DNA from: Kitasatospora albolonga
Lineage (GTDB): Bacteria; Actinomycetota; Actinomycetes; Streptomycetales; Streptomycetaceae
Direction: 5' to 3'
DNA: 64,000 nucleotides
NCBI GenBank assembly: GCA_002082585.1
Contig: CP020563.1
Span: forward strand, 4,830,001 to 4,894,000
A model generated the notes under the pieces. The model was given only the letters and a program-made list of their open reading frames with translations, was not told where the DNA came from and did no database searches. The number at the start of each line of letters is the position of its first letter. Within the stretch, counting starts at the first letter, position 1. Position numbers and translations under genes: made by a program. Shown here one piece after another: positions 57,503-64,000 of the stretch.

Positions 57503-58336
57503 CTAGGCGGTTTCCTGTTCACGCAAAAACTCGTCCCGGATTCCTTCGATCAAGGCCCGCATGGCGTCACCGGAAACAGCAGATTCGCTGAACTTCTCGA
57601 ACTTGGATACGTACAGGGAAACGTCTCTCGGGTCGGTCGCGATAACTTCCGCGTGAACGGTTTCGACGGCCACGGCGCGGTCATCCTGGATCGCAAACGC
57701 ATGGTTTGGAATGTCATACTTTCTTCCGTTGGTAGGCACCACGCGTACATCTACGCTCGGTAAGCGAGAGGCTGAAACCAGCCGATCCAGTTGGCTGACC
57801 ATGACCGTGGGCGGCACGATCAGCCACCGAAGCACTGGTTCAGTGATGACGAACTGCAATGTCTTGGACTCGTCGTACAGAATCTCTTGGCGGTCGATCC
57901 GCGCACTGGCAGTGCGGCGGACAGTCTCTTCGGACAGATCGTCGTAGCGAGACAGGATCGCCCTGATGTATTCAGGAGTCTGGAGCAGTCCGGGCACCAG
58001 AGCCGGCTGGAATACCCGCAGGAGGCTCATCCGGGCCTCCACGTCCCGTAGACGTTGCTGGGCCTTGTGAAGACCCGCACGTTGGATAAGACGCCATGCT
58101 GTGGCCTCTGTTGCCGCGGCGCGGGCAGCATCCATGTACTCCGTCTTGACGTCGTCCGAGACGCCTATGGCTGTCAGGATGCGGTCGACGTCATCAGCGC
58201 TCGGCGAGACTTTGCCCGTCTCGATCCTGCTGAGCTTGCTGGGCGACATGACAGCGCTGCGGGCAACCGCTTTGGCTTCCTTCCCGGAAGCGTTCCGCAG
58301 TACCCGCAGCGCATTGCCGATCTCTGAGCGGTTCAC
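57503..58336 (-). CDS. XRE-family regulator with DUF5753
   Basis: A 277-aa regulator. The helix-turn-helix covers about 1-60 (NRSEIGNALRVLRNASGKEA... SPSKLSRIETGKVSPSADDV) and DUF5753 follows with ALVPGLLQTPEYIRAIL and PVLRWLIVPPTVMVSQLDRL. GTG 58336 is chosen because it makes a 4-nt overlap with the DUF6879 stop; a start at 58354 would overlap more. The codon usage is visibly less G/C-biased than in the nuo region, hinting at a more recently acquired or fast-evolving locus. Confidence 0.85.
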   Translation of the reverse strand: MNRSEIGNALRVLRNASGKEAKAVARSAVMSPSKLSRIETGKVSPSADDVDRILTAIGVSDDVKTEYMDAARAAATEATAWRLIQRAGLHKAQQRLRDVEARMSLLRVFQPALVPGLLQTPEYIRAILSRYDDLSEETVRRTASARIDRQEILYDESKTLQFVITEPVLRWLIVPPTVMVSQLDRLVSASRLPSVDVRVVPTNGRKYDIPNHAFAIQDDRAVAVETVHAEVIATDPRDVSLYVSKFEKFSESAVSGDAMRALIEGIRDEFLREQETA

Positions 58337-58848
58337 TTGCCGTGCTCTGCCCACCAGTTCGTGAACGGCACGGCGTGCGCCAGCGCCGTGTCCCTGTAGC
58401 CGACGTACTCGTCGGCCCGGCCCTCGGGGAGCACATCGGCCCCGGTGAACTCTCCATCGGGGGCGTAGCGCATCGGTGCTGCGCTGACCGAGTCGAAGAG
58501 CCAGAAGTCGCCCACACCGCCGAGAGGGTTGGGTCGTTCGGTCACGTCGAGGATGAAGAACTCCTCACCTGCTGTGATGTTCGTGGTGTACCCCCAACCC
58601 AATTCGTACCGCAGGTAGGGTGTGAGCGGTCGCGTGACCACGTGTACGCGATACATCCTCCGGCCCGCGTCGACGTGTCCGCGTACCTCGTCGAGCCAGT
58701 CGGCGTTGTAGTCCTCCGGCTTCGGCTCGCCGTCGAGGAACAGGCGGTACGCGTCCGCGTTGCCCGAACGGCCGTAGTCGTCAAGAGTCTCCAGCCGGAA
58801 TGCTTCCTGCTTGAAGCCGTCGAACATGTCCTCCAACGTCTTAGGCAC
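58333..58848 (-). CDS. DUF6879 family protein
   Basis: A 171-aa protein with the DUF6879 pattern MFDGFKQEAFRLETLDDYG near the N-terminus, RRMYRVHVVTRPLTPYLRYE in the middle and EEFFILDVTERPNP before an FWLFDS strand. The family is found almost only in actinomycetes next to XRE regulators; its biochemical role is unknown. GTG 58848 is preferred because GGAGG lies 8 nt upstream; GTG 58872 would overlap the previous gene by 32 nt. It is coupled to the XRE gene by GTGA. Confidence 0.78.
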   Translation of the reverse strand: MPKTLEDMFDGFKQEAFRLETLDDYGRSGNADAYRLFLDGEPKPEDYNADWLDEVRGHVDAGRRMYRVHVVTRPLTPYLRYELGWGYTTNITAGEEFFILDVTERPNPLGGVGDFWLFDSVSAAPMRYAPDGEFTGADVLPEGRADEYVGYRDTALAHAVPFTNWWAEHGK

Positions 58849-59035
58849 CGAGTTGGCCTCCGAATGCTTCACGGATCAGTTCCATGGGGATCTCGACCAG
58901 GGTTTCGTGGGCCGGAATCGTGAGCCCGTGGTCTGCCGGAGTTTCACCCTGAACGAGGATCGTGCCCCGGTCCGTCTTGTAGACCGTCGGGCAGTTCTTC
59001 TTCTCGCATGTTGTCGCAAGCATGGTCACCTTCAT
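58841..59035 (-). CDS. Small hypothetical protein, first gene of XRE/DUF6879 operon (64 aa)
   Basis: A 64-aa protein, MKVTMLATTCEKKNCPTVYK, continuing through GTILVQGETPADHGLTIPAH to a Glu/Leu-rich end. The two Cys (TCEKKNCP) could bind metal. ATG 59035 has AAGGGG at a good distance; ATG 59039-59041 is too close to it. The last 8 nt overlap the DUF6879 gene. The ILVQGE...IPAHETLVEIPMELI pattern recurs in small actinomycete proteins beside DUF6879 genes as far as I recall. Confidence 0.65.
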   Translation of the reverse strand: MKVTMLATTCEKKNCPTVYKTDRGTILVQGETPADHGLTIPAHETLVEIPMELIREAFGGQLGA

Positions 59036-59109
59036 GGGCATTCCCCTTTGCCTTTAGCGACGTCTCGTCTGATCCTCCAGGTCCGAGGTGAGGAGGGCAA
59101 GGGGCTTCA

Positions 59110-59127
59110 GTTTCCAGGACGGGAAAC
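59110..59127 (-). promoter_or_regulatory. GTTTCC/GGAAAC dyad upstream of the XRE/DUF6879 operon
   Basis: GTTTCC (59110-59115) and GGAAAC (59122-59127) form a dyad with a 6-nt centre, 75 nt before the first start of the operon. It is a candidate operator for the XRE protein. Confidence 0.35.
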
Positions 59128-59140
59128 CGATGGTCCCCTC

Positions 59141-59182
59141 TCTGAGGCGCAGTCGGCCGATTTCTCGGTCGGGGCCCTCAGA
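59141..59182 (-). terminator. Possible terminator overlapping the DUF397 stop
   Basis: TCTGAGG (59141-59147) pairs with CCTCAGA (59176-59182), with an inner CCGA-TTTC-TCGG hairpin (59157-59168). It includes the stop codon of the gene at 59178. Confidence 0.35.
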
Positions 59183-59399
59183 CGGCGTCGAACTCCCCGG
59201 CCTGGACGCCCGCGACGAAGGAGGTGAACGCGGCTGCGGGGATGGCGAGGACGGGGCCGGTGGTGTCGTTCTTGGAGTCGCGTACGGGGACGATGCCGTG
59301 CGGGGCGGCGGCGAGGTTGGTGGCGACCTCGACGCATGCGCCGCCGTTGTTGCTGTACGAGGACGTGAACCAGCGGGGGTTTGCGGTGTCGGCCCTCAT
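59178..59399 (-). CDS. DUF397 family protein (CRISPR-proximal copy)
   Basis: A 73-aa typical DUF397 protein: RWFTSSYSNNGGACVEVATNL, then APHGIVPVRDSKNDTTGPVL and AFTSFVAGVQAGEFD. It stands alone, with no XRE gene directly beside it. Its 3' 139 nt are nearly identical to the DUF397 gene cut by the right edge of the window, showing recent duplication or conversion. It abuts the trailer end of the CRISPR array. Confidence 0.85.
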   Translation of the reverse strand: MRADTANPRWFTSSYSNNGGACVEVATNLAAAPHGIVPVRDSKNDTTGPVLAIPAAAFTSFVAGVQAGEFDAV

Positions 59400-59501
59400 C
59401 GTCACGGGGTGCCCTTTCGTCGGTGGCCCGGTCAGTTCATGGGCAGGGATACCCACGCTTGAGGCGGCGAACGCGTCGTCGGCCGAGCTGGTGGTGCGGG
59501 T

Positions 59502-59530
59502 GGGGTGATCAACAGATTCGCGGGGACCAC
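59502..59530 (-). repeat. Decayed CRISPR repeat beyond the trailer end
   Basis: Exactly 61 nt before the first recognisable repeat, this 29-nt segment retains the CGCGGGGAC core and AC end (18 of 29 positions match). The register suggests an old terminal repeat that has mutated. Confidence 0.4.
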
Positions 59531-59562
59531 GGGGTGACCGTGATGCTGTGCCCCTGGAGCAA

Positions 59563-60628
59563 GGGGCCACCCCCGCGGGCGCGGGGACGCCCCGACTATC
59601 AAACGGCGCAGAGTTGGCGGTCAGGGACCACCCCCGCGTGCGCGGGGACGACTGTATCCAGCGGACGGGGATCGGGGCGCGAGTGGGACCACCCCCGCGT
59701 GCGCGGGGACGACGTGCCCGTGCGCCCGTGTGCCCGCGCCTCCGTGGGACCACCCCCGCGTGCGCGGGGACGACTGTTCCTGCGTCGTGATCGGGTCGGG
59801 GGAAGCGGGACCACCCCCGCGTGCGCGGGGACGACAAGGCGTGGCTGGACGAGGACGGGCACAGCCGGGGACCACCCCCGCGTGCGCGGGGACGACCGCC
59901 CCGATCTCATCGACGAACTCGCCGCCGAGGGACCACCCCCGCGTGCGCGGGGACGACATGGCGTCCTCGTCGAGGTCGATGCGGATGTCGGGACCACCCC
60001 CGCGTGCGCGGGGACGACACCGGTGAGTAGGTGCCTAGCCCGTAGGACTGGGGACCACCCCCGCGTGCGCGGGGACGACAAGGCCGGACTCCTCCTCACC
60101 TTGGACGGGCTGGGACCACCCCCGCGTGCGCGGGGACGACCGCCCGCCGGTCAACATCGGCCTGCGGTCTGGGGGACCACCCCCGCGTGCGCGGGGACGA
60201 CCGGGAGACGGACAACGTCGCGGTGGGTCTTGAGGGACCACCCCCGCGTGCGCGGGGACGACAGGGTGCAGGTCGGCCAGGTATGGAAGGGCCTGGGACC
60301 ACCCCCGCGTGCGCGGGGACGACACTCCGTCGCAGTGGTGGATAAGCGCCGAGCCGGGACCACCCCCGCGTGCGCGGGGACGACGCGGCCGGGGACGGCA
60401 GCGCGTCGGGGAGGTAGGGACCACCCCCGCGTGCGCGGGGACGACGGGATGCCTACCCACCCCCTGGTCGCCGCCGGGGGACCACCCCCGCGTGCGCGGG
60501 GACGACTGGGCAGCATGGGAGGACCCTTCCGGTTCGGTGGGACCACCCCCGCGTGCGCGGGGACGACTGGAGCAGCGGCTCAAGGCCCTGGAGAGCCGCG
60601 GGACCACCCCCGCGTGCGCGGGGACGAC
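59563..60628 (-). CRISPR. Type I-E CRISPR array, 18 repeats and 17 spacers
   Basis: The 29-nt repeat (plus strand GGGACCACCCCC, then GCGTGCGCGGGGACGAC) recurs with an exact 61-bp period, leaving 17 unique 32-nt spacers. Repeats start at 59563, 59624, 59685 and so on to 60600. Seventeen copies are identical; the leftmost (59563-59591) has three changes. Read on the minus strand, the repeat begins GTCGTCCCCGCGCACGCGGG, aligning with the E. coli I-E repeat including its hairpin. The degenerate repeat on the left and the AT-richer sequence on the right place the leader at the right and transcription on the minus strand. No cas genes are in the window. Confidence 0.97.
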
Positions 60629-60760
60629 AGTTCGTGACCTGCGGGTTTATGCGGTCAGGGGCTCGTTTTTGCTTACTTCTTGAGAAACGGACATCTCTCC
60701 CCTATGGGGCGGGCGGGCTGGGCCGGGACCTGTGTCTGTCAGGAGTGGTGCTGCCTTCCG
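60629..60760 (-). promoter_or_regulatory. CRISPR leader
   Basis: The sequence right of the last perfect repeat is markedly AT-richer than its surroundings (for example TTTTTGCTTACTTCTTGAGA at 60666-60685), as expected for the leader that promotes crRNA transcription and spacer integration. The exact promoter is not resolved. From here to 60958 no gene is seen. Confidence 0.6.
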
Positions 60761-60958
60761 CTGGTTGCGGCAGGCATTTCGTTCCTTGCGGGCGAGGCTT
60801 CGTCCTCTCCGCAGGTTAGTCACTGCGCAGCGGAGGCCGGGAGCGTTCGCGGGCTTTCTGTTCGCTGTCGCGAGCTCGGTGTCCAGGGTCTCGGTCAGGG
60901 CCGCGCAGGAGGCGTTGTCAGGCTGGCTGAAGTGTGGGTCGAGCCACCGTTGTTGGTT

Positions 60959-62109
60959 TCAGACGGGTTTGAGGAGGTCTCGGAGGTTGGCCATATGTGC
61001 CTTGATGTCGGCGACCTCGGCGGGTGGGGGCTGGGTTTCGTTGGTGTGGGTGGTGCGGCAGGGGCGGCAGAGGCCGTCGGGGAGGGCCTCTGGTTGGCCT
61101 GGGCGGCCGCAGGTGGTGCATTCGATGAGGATGCGGTGGGTGGGGGTGGGGCGCGGGGTGCTTGTGGGGGTGGGGAGGTGGGGTGGGAGTTTGTCGGTGA
61201 GGCGGCGGCGGATGAGGCCGGCGGGGTGGTCGATCGTGGCGGGGAGTCCTGCGGTGAGGGCGTTGGTGAGGTAGTCGATGCTCACGCCCCGGGCCAGCCA
61301 TTGGGTGGCCTGTGCTTCGAGGGCGGTGCAGTCGTGGGCGGAGAGGGTGAGGCGGTGGTCCTGGTGGCCGAGGCGGGCCAGGGCCAGGTAGGCGGGGGAA
61401 CGGGTGGCCTCGGGGTGGTTTGGCGGTGCCGGGGGTGGCGTCGTGTCAGGGGTGGGCTCTGCGTCCGGAACCTGGGGCGAGTTGCGTTGGCGCGGTACGG
61501 CGGTGGGGGCGTCCGGGGGCTTCGGGGCGGAGGTGGGGGTGGGGGCTTGTGCCGGAGGGGGTTCTCCGGCGGTGCGGGCAGTGGCGGCTCGGCGGTCGGG
61601 CTTCCCGGTGGTGGGGGTGGTGGCGAGGTGTCCGGTGCGGGGGTGGTGGTCTGGGCTGCCAGGTAGGTGTTCCACCACTCGTTGTCCCGTGCTGTGCGGG
61701 ACCAGAAGGTGCGGAAGACCCAGCGGGTTTCGTCGCCCGCGCCGACCGGGCACCGGACCCGCCGTAAGTGCCCCGCCACCGACAGGGCCGTCAGCGCCGT
61801 CGAGATCGCCTGCTGGCCGTAGAGCGGGAGCTGCTTGGCCAGGTGTTTCACGCTCATCGCCGCGCCGTCGGGGAGGTGGTCGACGAACCCGGCCACGTAC
61901 CGCTCGCGCGTCGGGAGCAGTGCGAAGTCGTGGCGCGTACGGGGCTGTTGGTCGGGGGTGGAGCGTTTGCCGTAACCGGGCTTGGCCATCGGGTACGGGG
62001 CACACGGTGCGGGTGTGTGCAGGGCGGAGCTAAGGTTCTGGGTAGCCACGGGATCGGCTTTCTGGGTTGCGATCTTGCGGTCAGACCCCGGCACTGGTGT
62101 TGTCATCAC
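60959..62109 (-). pseudogene. Frameshifted gene for HTH/zinc-ribbon DNA-binding-type protein
   Basis: Two overlapping minus-strand frames make one protein. The 5' frame (to 61282) gives MAKPGYGKRSTPDQQPRTRH from 61989, then a winged-helix-like part (MSVKHLAKQLPLYGQQAIST, SVAGHLRRVRCPVGAG). The 3' frame (from 60959) supplies YLALARLGHQDHRLTLSAHD, DYLTNALTAGLP and a zinc ribbon with CTTC and CRPC pairs. They join across a Pro-rich stretch (~61450-61650) full of C-runs. A one- or two-base indel, real or from assembly, explains it. The start is uncertain (62109, 62049 or 61989). Function unknown; DNA-binding is likely. Confidence 0.6.
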
Positions 62110-62460
62110 CGTGTCGGGGTCGCTTGGTTCTTGAACCGTAAGCAGTCCTCACGCTCCGCCGCAAGCTGTCACGATTAGTCATACTTCCCCAGCTGTGCGA
62201 GGGGAGGGAGGTGGGGGAGGTTTTCCCCAACCCCCCTGTTGTGGCCGCCGGTTAAAGAAGGCGCTCGAACCCCGAAGCTTGTGTCCCGACACCCGTGTCC
62301 CGAGGCCCGAGGCCCGAGGCCCAAGGGCCGAGCTTCGGGCCCCGTGCCCCGCATCACTGCCTCGGCCACCTGCCCTCGGGAGAACTCCGCGCGTGGGCTC
62401 GGAGTTCGGCTGCCGAGGTGGCGGGTTGTCCTGGCCGGGCGCGGACGTCATGATCGCGGC
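62110..62460. other. Intergenic region with repeats, 351 nt
   Basis: No gene seen. CCCGAGG repeats three times with a 7-bp period around 62298-62322, bracketed by the inverted pair CCCGAAGCT (62271-62279) and AGCTTCGGG (62331-62339). A promoter for the gene at 62461 lies at the right end. Confidence 0.5.
62426..62460 (+). promoter_or_regulatory. Candidate leaderless promoter of the DUF6193 gene
   Basis: TTGTCC (62426-62431), a 17-nt spacer, CATGAT (62449-62454) and six nucleotides to ATG 62461. No Shine-Dalgarno is present. Confidence 0.45.
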
Positions 62461-62835
62461 ATGGCTGAGGAGACGGTGGTCGAGAAGACCTGGCGGGGGA
62501 TATTGGAGAGGCGTCCCGGGGCGCGACTGGGGGAGCCCGCGGTCATAGAGGCCGCCTACGCCGAACCGCGGTTGCGGGCCTTGTTCCCTTTTCCGAGTCA
62601 TGGGGCGCTCAACTTCCACCGGAACACGCAGGACCCGTGGAGCAACGACCTGCCGTTCATCGTGGGTGACGCGAAATCGTGCACCGTGTACGCGCCGCTG
62701 GGCGTGCCGCAGCGTGTCCTGGGTGCATCACTCACACCGCAGGAGGCGGCTGCGTTGGTCGTGGCCCATCTGCCCCTTGGCTGTGGCCCGGCCTTCGACG
62801 GGCCGTGGCCCCCACCGAAGAACTCCATCGACTGA
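62461..62835 (+). CDS. DUF6193-like protein
   Basis: A 124-aa protein resembling DUF6193 proteins: AAYAEPRLRALFPFPSHGAL, then FHRNTQDPWSNDLPFIV, a strand-turn AKSCTVYAPLG and the closing LTPQEAAALVVAHLPLGCGPA. The family is widespread in Streptomyces and annotated only as natural-product-associated; its activity is not known. The segment pattern (aromatic-rich beta strands, PWSND loop, LPxGCGP end) is my basis for the assignment. It stands alone, probably on its own leaderless promoter. Confidence 0.7.
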   Translation: MAEETVVEKTWRGILERRPGARLGEPAVIEAAYAEPRLRALFPFPSHGALNFHRNTQDPWSNDLPFIVGDAKSCTVYAPLGVPQRVLGASLTPQEAAALVVAHLPLGCGPAFDGPWPPPKNSID

Positions 62836-62939
62836 ACCAGCCGCCGAGCTGCCGTGCCGGTCCGAACGGTCAAGCTCCGCTGAGACGGGACACCCGGACC
62901 CCGTCCTCGTACCCTCGCACGAGGGAACCGGCCGGACCC

Positions 62940-62974
62940 GAAGCCCGGAACCCGGAGCTTGAGACCCGGGCTTC
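62940..62974 (+). terminator. Possible terminator, GAAGCCCGG/CCGGGCTTC
   Basis: A 9-bp inverted repeat (62940-62948 with 62966-62974) with a 17-nt loop, about 105 nt after the DUF6193-like gene. It may terminate that transcript. Confidence 0.4.
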
Positions 62975-63080
62975 GGCCGCATCCGTCGGGGGCCGCCGAG
63001 GAAGGCGGACCGGGGGCGAGGGGTGTTCCCCACGCGGCCGGAGACGGTGAGGTGGTGAGGGAACGAGGGAGTGAATCGGC

Positions 63081-63815
63081 TTGGCAGAGATCGAAGTTCC
63101 GGGGCCTGAGCCCGACTGGCAGCCGGCCACGCAGCCGTCGTACGGCACCGGCAGGAACCCTGCTCATCAGTTCAGCGTCTGGGAGCATTCCGTCCACCTG
63201 TTCCAGATGATCGGCGTGCTGGCGCTGCCGGTGCAGCCCGTGGCCGAGCGGCTGCGTCTGGTCGTGGAGCGGTCGTGGGACGGGCTGGACAGCCTCGACG
63301 CCGTCCTGTTCGAGCTACGAGGTTTCGGCTTCGCGATCAGCAAGCACGACGGCAACCCGGTCGGCGTCTCGTACGTCTGGCTCACCATGCCGCACGAGCA
63401 GGCCGACCAGGCTCTGGACACCCTCCTGGAGGTGGTCGGGATCGGGGAGGACGCCGTCGTGTTCCGGGGGAATCCGCATGAGGGTCCCGGTGAGGGCCTC
63501 GGCGGGGGCTGCGGTGGGAACCTCGGTGGGAGCTCCGGTGAGGGCCCTGGTAAAGGCTCCGGTGAGGATCTCGGCGAGCGGATCGGTCCGGCGCGGATCG
63601 GCCCTGCGCGGGACGGTCCGGCGCGGGACGGTGGCGCTCTGGGCTGCGGTTCGCCGGATGGTGGTTCTTCGGACGGTGGGTCTCCGGATAGTGGCTCTTC
63701 GGACGGCGGCTCCCCAGGTGACGGCACAGGTGGCACCTCGTCGGCCTCGCTCCGGGCGTGGTTCCGGCGTGCCCTCCGTACGGCAAGAGCCTCCGGCTTC
63801 CCGTTCCGGAAGTAG
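63081..63815 (+). CDS. Hypothetical protein with Gly/Ser/Asp repeat region (244 aa)
   Basis: A 244-aa protein of unknown family. The N-terminal ~125 residues look globular (QFSVWEHSVHLFQMIGVLAL, RLVVERSWDGLDSLDAVLFE, SYVWLTMPHEQADQALDTLL). Residues ~130-225 are low complexity: GlyGly/GluGly units, IGPARIGPARDGPARDG, then alternating SSDGG/SPDSG units. The tail is basic (RAWFRRALRTARASGFPFRK). The TTG start at 63081 has GAGGGAG nine nucleotides upstream and is the only start fitting that site. Frame-consistent G/C-ending codons support it through the repeats. No function assigned. Confidence 0.65.
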   Translation: MAEIEVPGPEPDWQPATQPSYGTGRNPAHQFSVWEHSVHLFQMIGVLALPVQPVAERLRLVVERSWDGLDSLDAVLFELRGFGFAISKHDGNPVGVSYVWLTMPHEQADQALDTLLEVVGIGEDAVVFRGNPHEGPGEGLGGGCGGNLGGSSGEGPGKGSGEDLGERIGPARIGPARDGPARDGGALGCGSPDGGSSDGGSPDSGSSDGGSPGDGTGGTSSASLRAWFRRALRTARASGFPFRK

Positions 63816-63861
63816 GAGGCTCTTGCCGTCGTACGGCCGTGGGCCGATGTCCGTCGGGCCG

Positions 63862-64000
63862 TCAGGCGGCGTCGAACCCGCCGGACCGTACGCCCGCGAC
63901 GAAGGAGGTGAACGCGGCGGCGGGGATGGTGAGGACGGGGCCGGTGGTGTCGTTCTTGGAGTCGCGGACGGGGACGATGCCGTGCGGGGCGGCGGCCAGG
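63862..64000 (-). CDS. DUF397 family protein, cut by window edge
   Basis: The last 45 codons of a DUF397 protein (LAAAPHGIVPVRDSKNDTTG ... FTSFVAGVRSGGFDAA). The N-terminus lies beyond the right edge. It aligns without gaps to 59178-59316, the DUF397 gene on the other side of the CRISPR array. Confidence 0.85.
   Translation of the reverse strand, partial: LAAAPHGIVPVRDSKNDTTGPVLTIPAAAFTSFVAGVRSGGFDAA

Noticed and set aside
59592..60599. Self-targeting spacers matching other parts of the window
   Set aside because: Reading spacer sequences against the annotated genes gave no obvious long match, and exhaustive matching was not possible by eye.
59381..60637. A 418-aa plus-strand ORF and several minus-strand ORFs across the CRISPR array
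   Set aside because: They are translations of the 61-bp repeat-spacer period (recurring PPRARGR, SSPRTRGWS and similar), not proteins.
60680..61666. Gly-rich plus-strand ORF of 328 aa
   Set aside because: It is the reverse frame of the frameshifted minus-strand gene; its Gly/Val composition reflects the complementary Pro codons.
60629..64000. Cas genes near the CRISPR leader
   Set aside because: No Cas1, Cas2, Cas3 or Cascade signature appears in any frame of this segment.

Overview
The window is high-GC actinomycete chromosome, almost certainly Streptomyces. The codons are strongly G/C-ending. GTG starts, ATGA/GTGA stop-start overlaps and probable leaderless promoters are common. It carries several Streptomyces-typical families: XRE/DUF5753 regulators with DUF397 partners, solo HATPase anti-sigma-like proteins, SpoIIE multidomain proteins and a 14-gene nuo operon. 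Most of it reads as conserved core chromosome with accessory islands. No rRNA, tRNA, IS element, integrase or cas gene was recognised.

Left part (1-15.4 kb). A SigE-type sigma factor is followed by a taurine/alkanesulfonate-type ABC transporter plus TauD-like dioxygenase operon, preceded by a 24-codon leaderless ORF ending in two Cys codons (probable cysteine attenuator). Then come menaquinone genes (menG and a geranylgeranyl-reductase-family flavoprotein), two GNATs, a chloramphenicol-exporter-like MFS pump behind a leader-peptide/hairpin region, a VOC-MerR(TipAS) pair with a palindromic operator, a HATPase / XRE / DUF397 triad with a perfect dyad in the divergent promoter, and an NlpC/P60 endopeptidase.

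Middle (16-43 kb). nuoA-nuoN, a complete type I NADH dehydrogenase operon with a Rex-type operator and phased AGATCAC boxes upstream, ends in a 16-bp-stem terminator. It is followed by recQ, a GPP34-domain gene coupled to fumarylacetoacetase, a POT peptide transporter with a CocE/NonD peptidase, a trans-polyprenyl diphosphate synthase and a LolA-like exported protein. menG, the reductase, the prenyl synthase and nuo together make and use menaquinone. A 58-codon scar of a lost ABC-2-type permease follows the LolA-like gene.

Right part (43.6-64 kb). A TetR regulator faces a tightly coupled four-gene terpenoid operon (class II DxDD cyclase, cis-prenyltransferase, class I terpene synthase, FAD oxidoreductase). 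I regard this as the most interesting possible new system. Next come a SpoIIE-like protein whose phosphatase metal ligands are lost, an APH-fold kinase, a Cof-type HAD phosphatase, a 54-aa small protein, two coupled membrane-anchored XRE proteins, a secreted protein, and a five-gene XRE/DUF6879/DUF397 operon. The window closes with an 18-repeat type I-E CRISPR array without cas genes, a frameshifted DNA-binding-protein gene, a DUF6193 gene, a low-complexity hypothetical gene and the start of a duplicated DUF397 gene.
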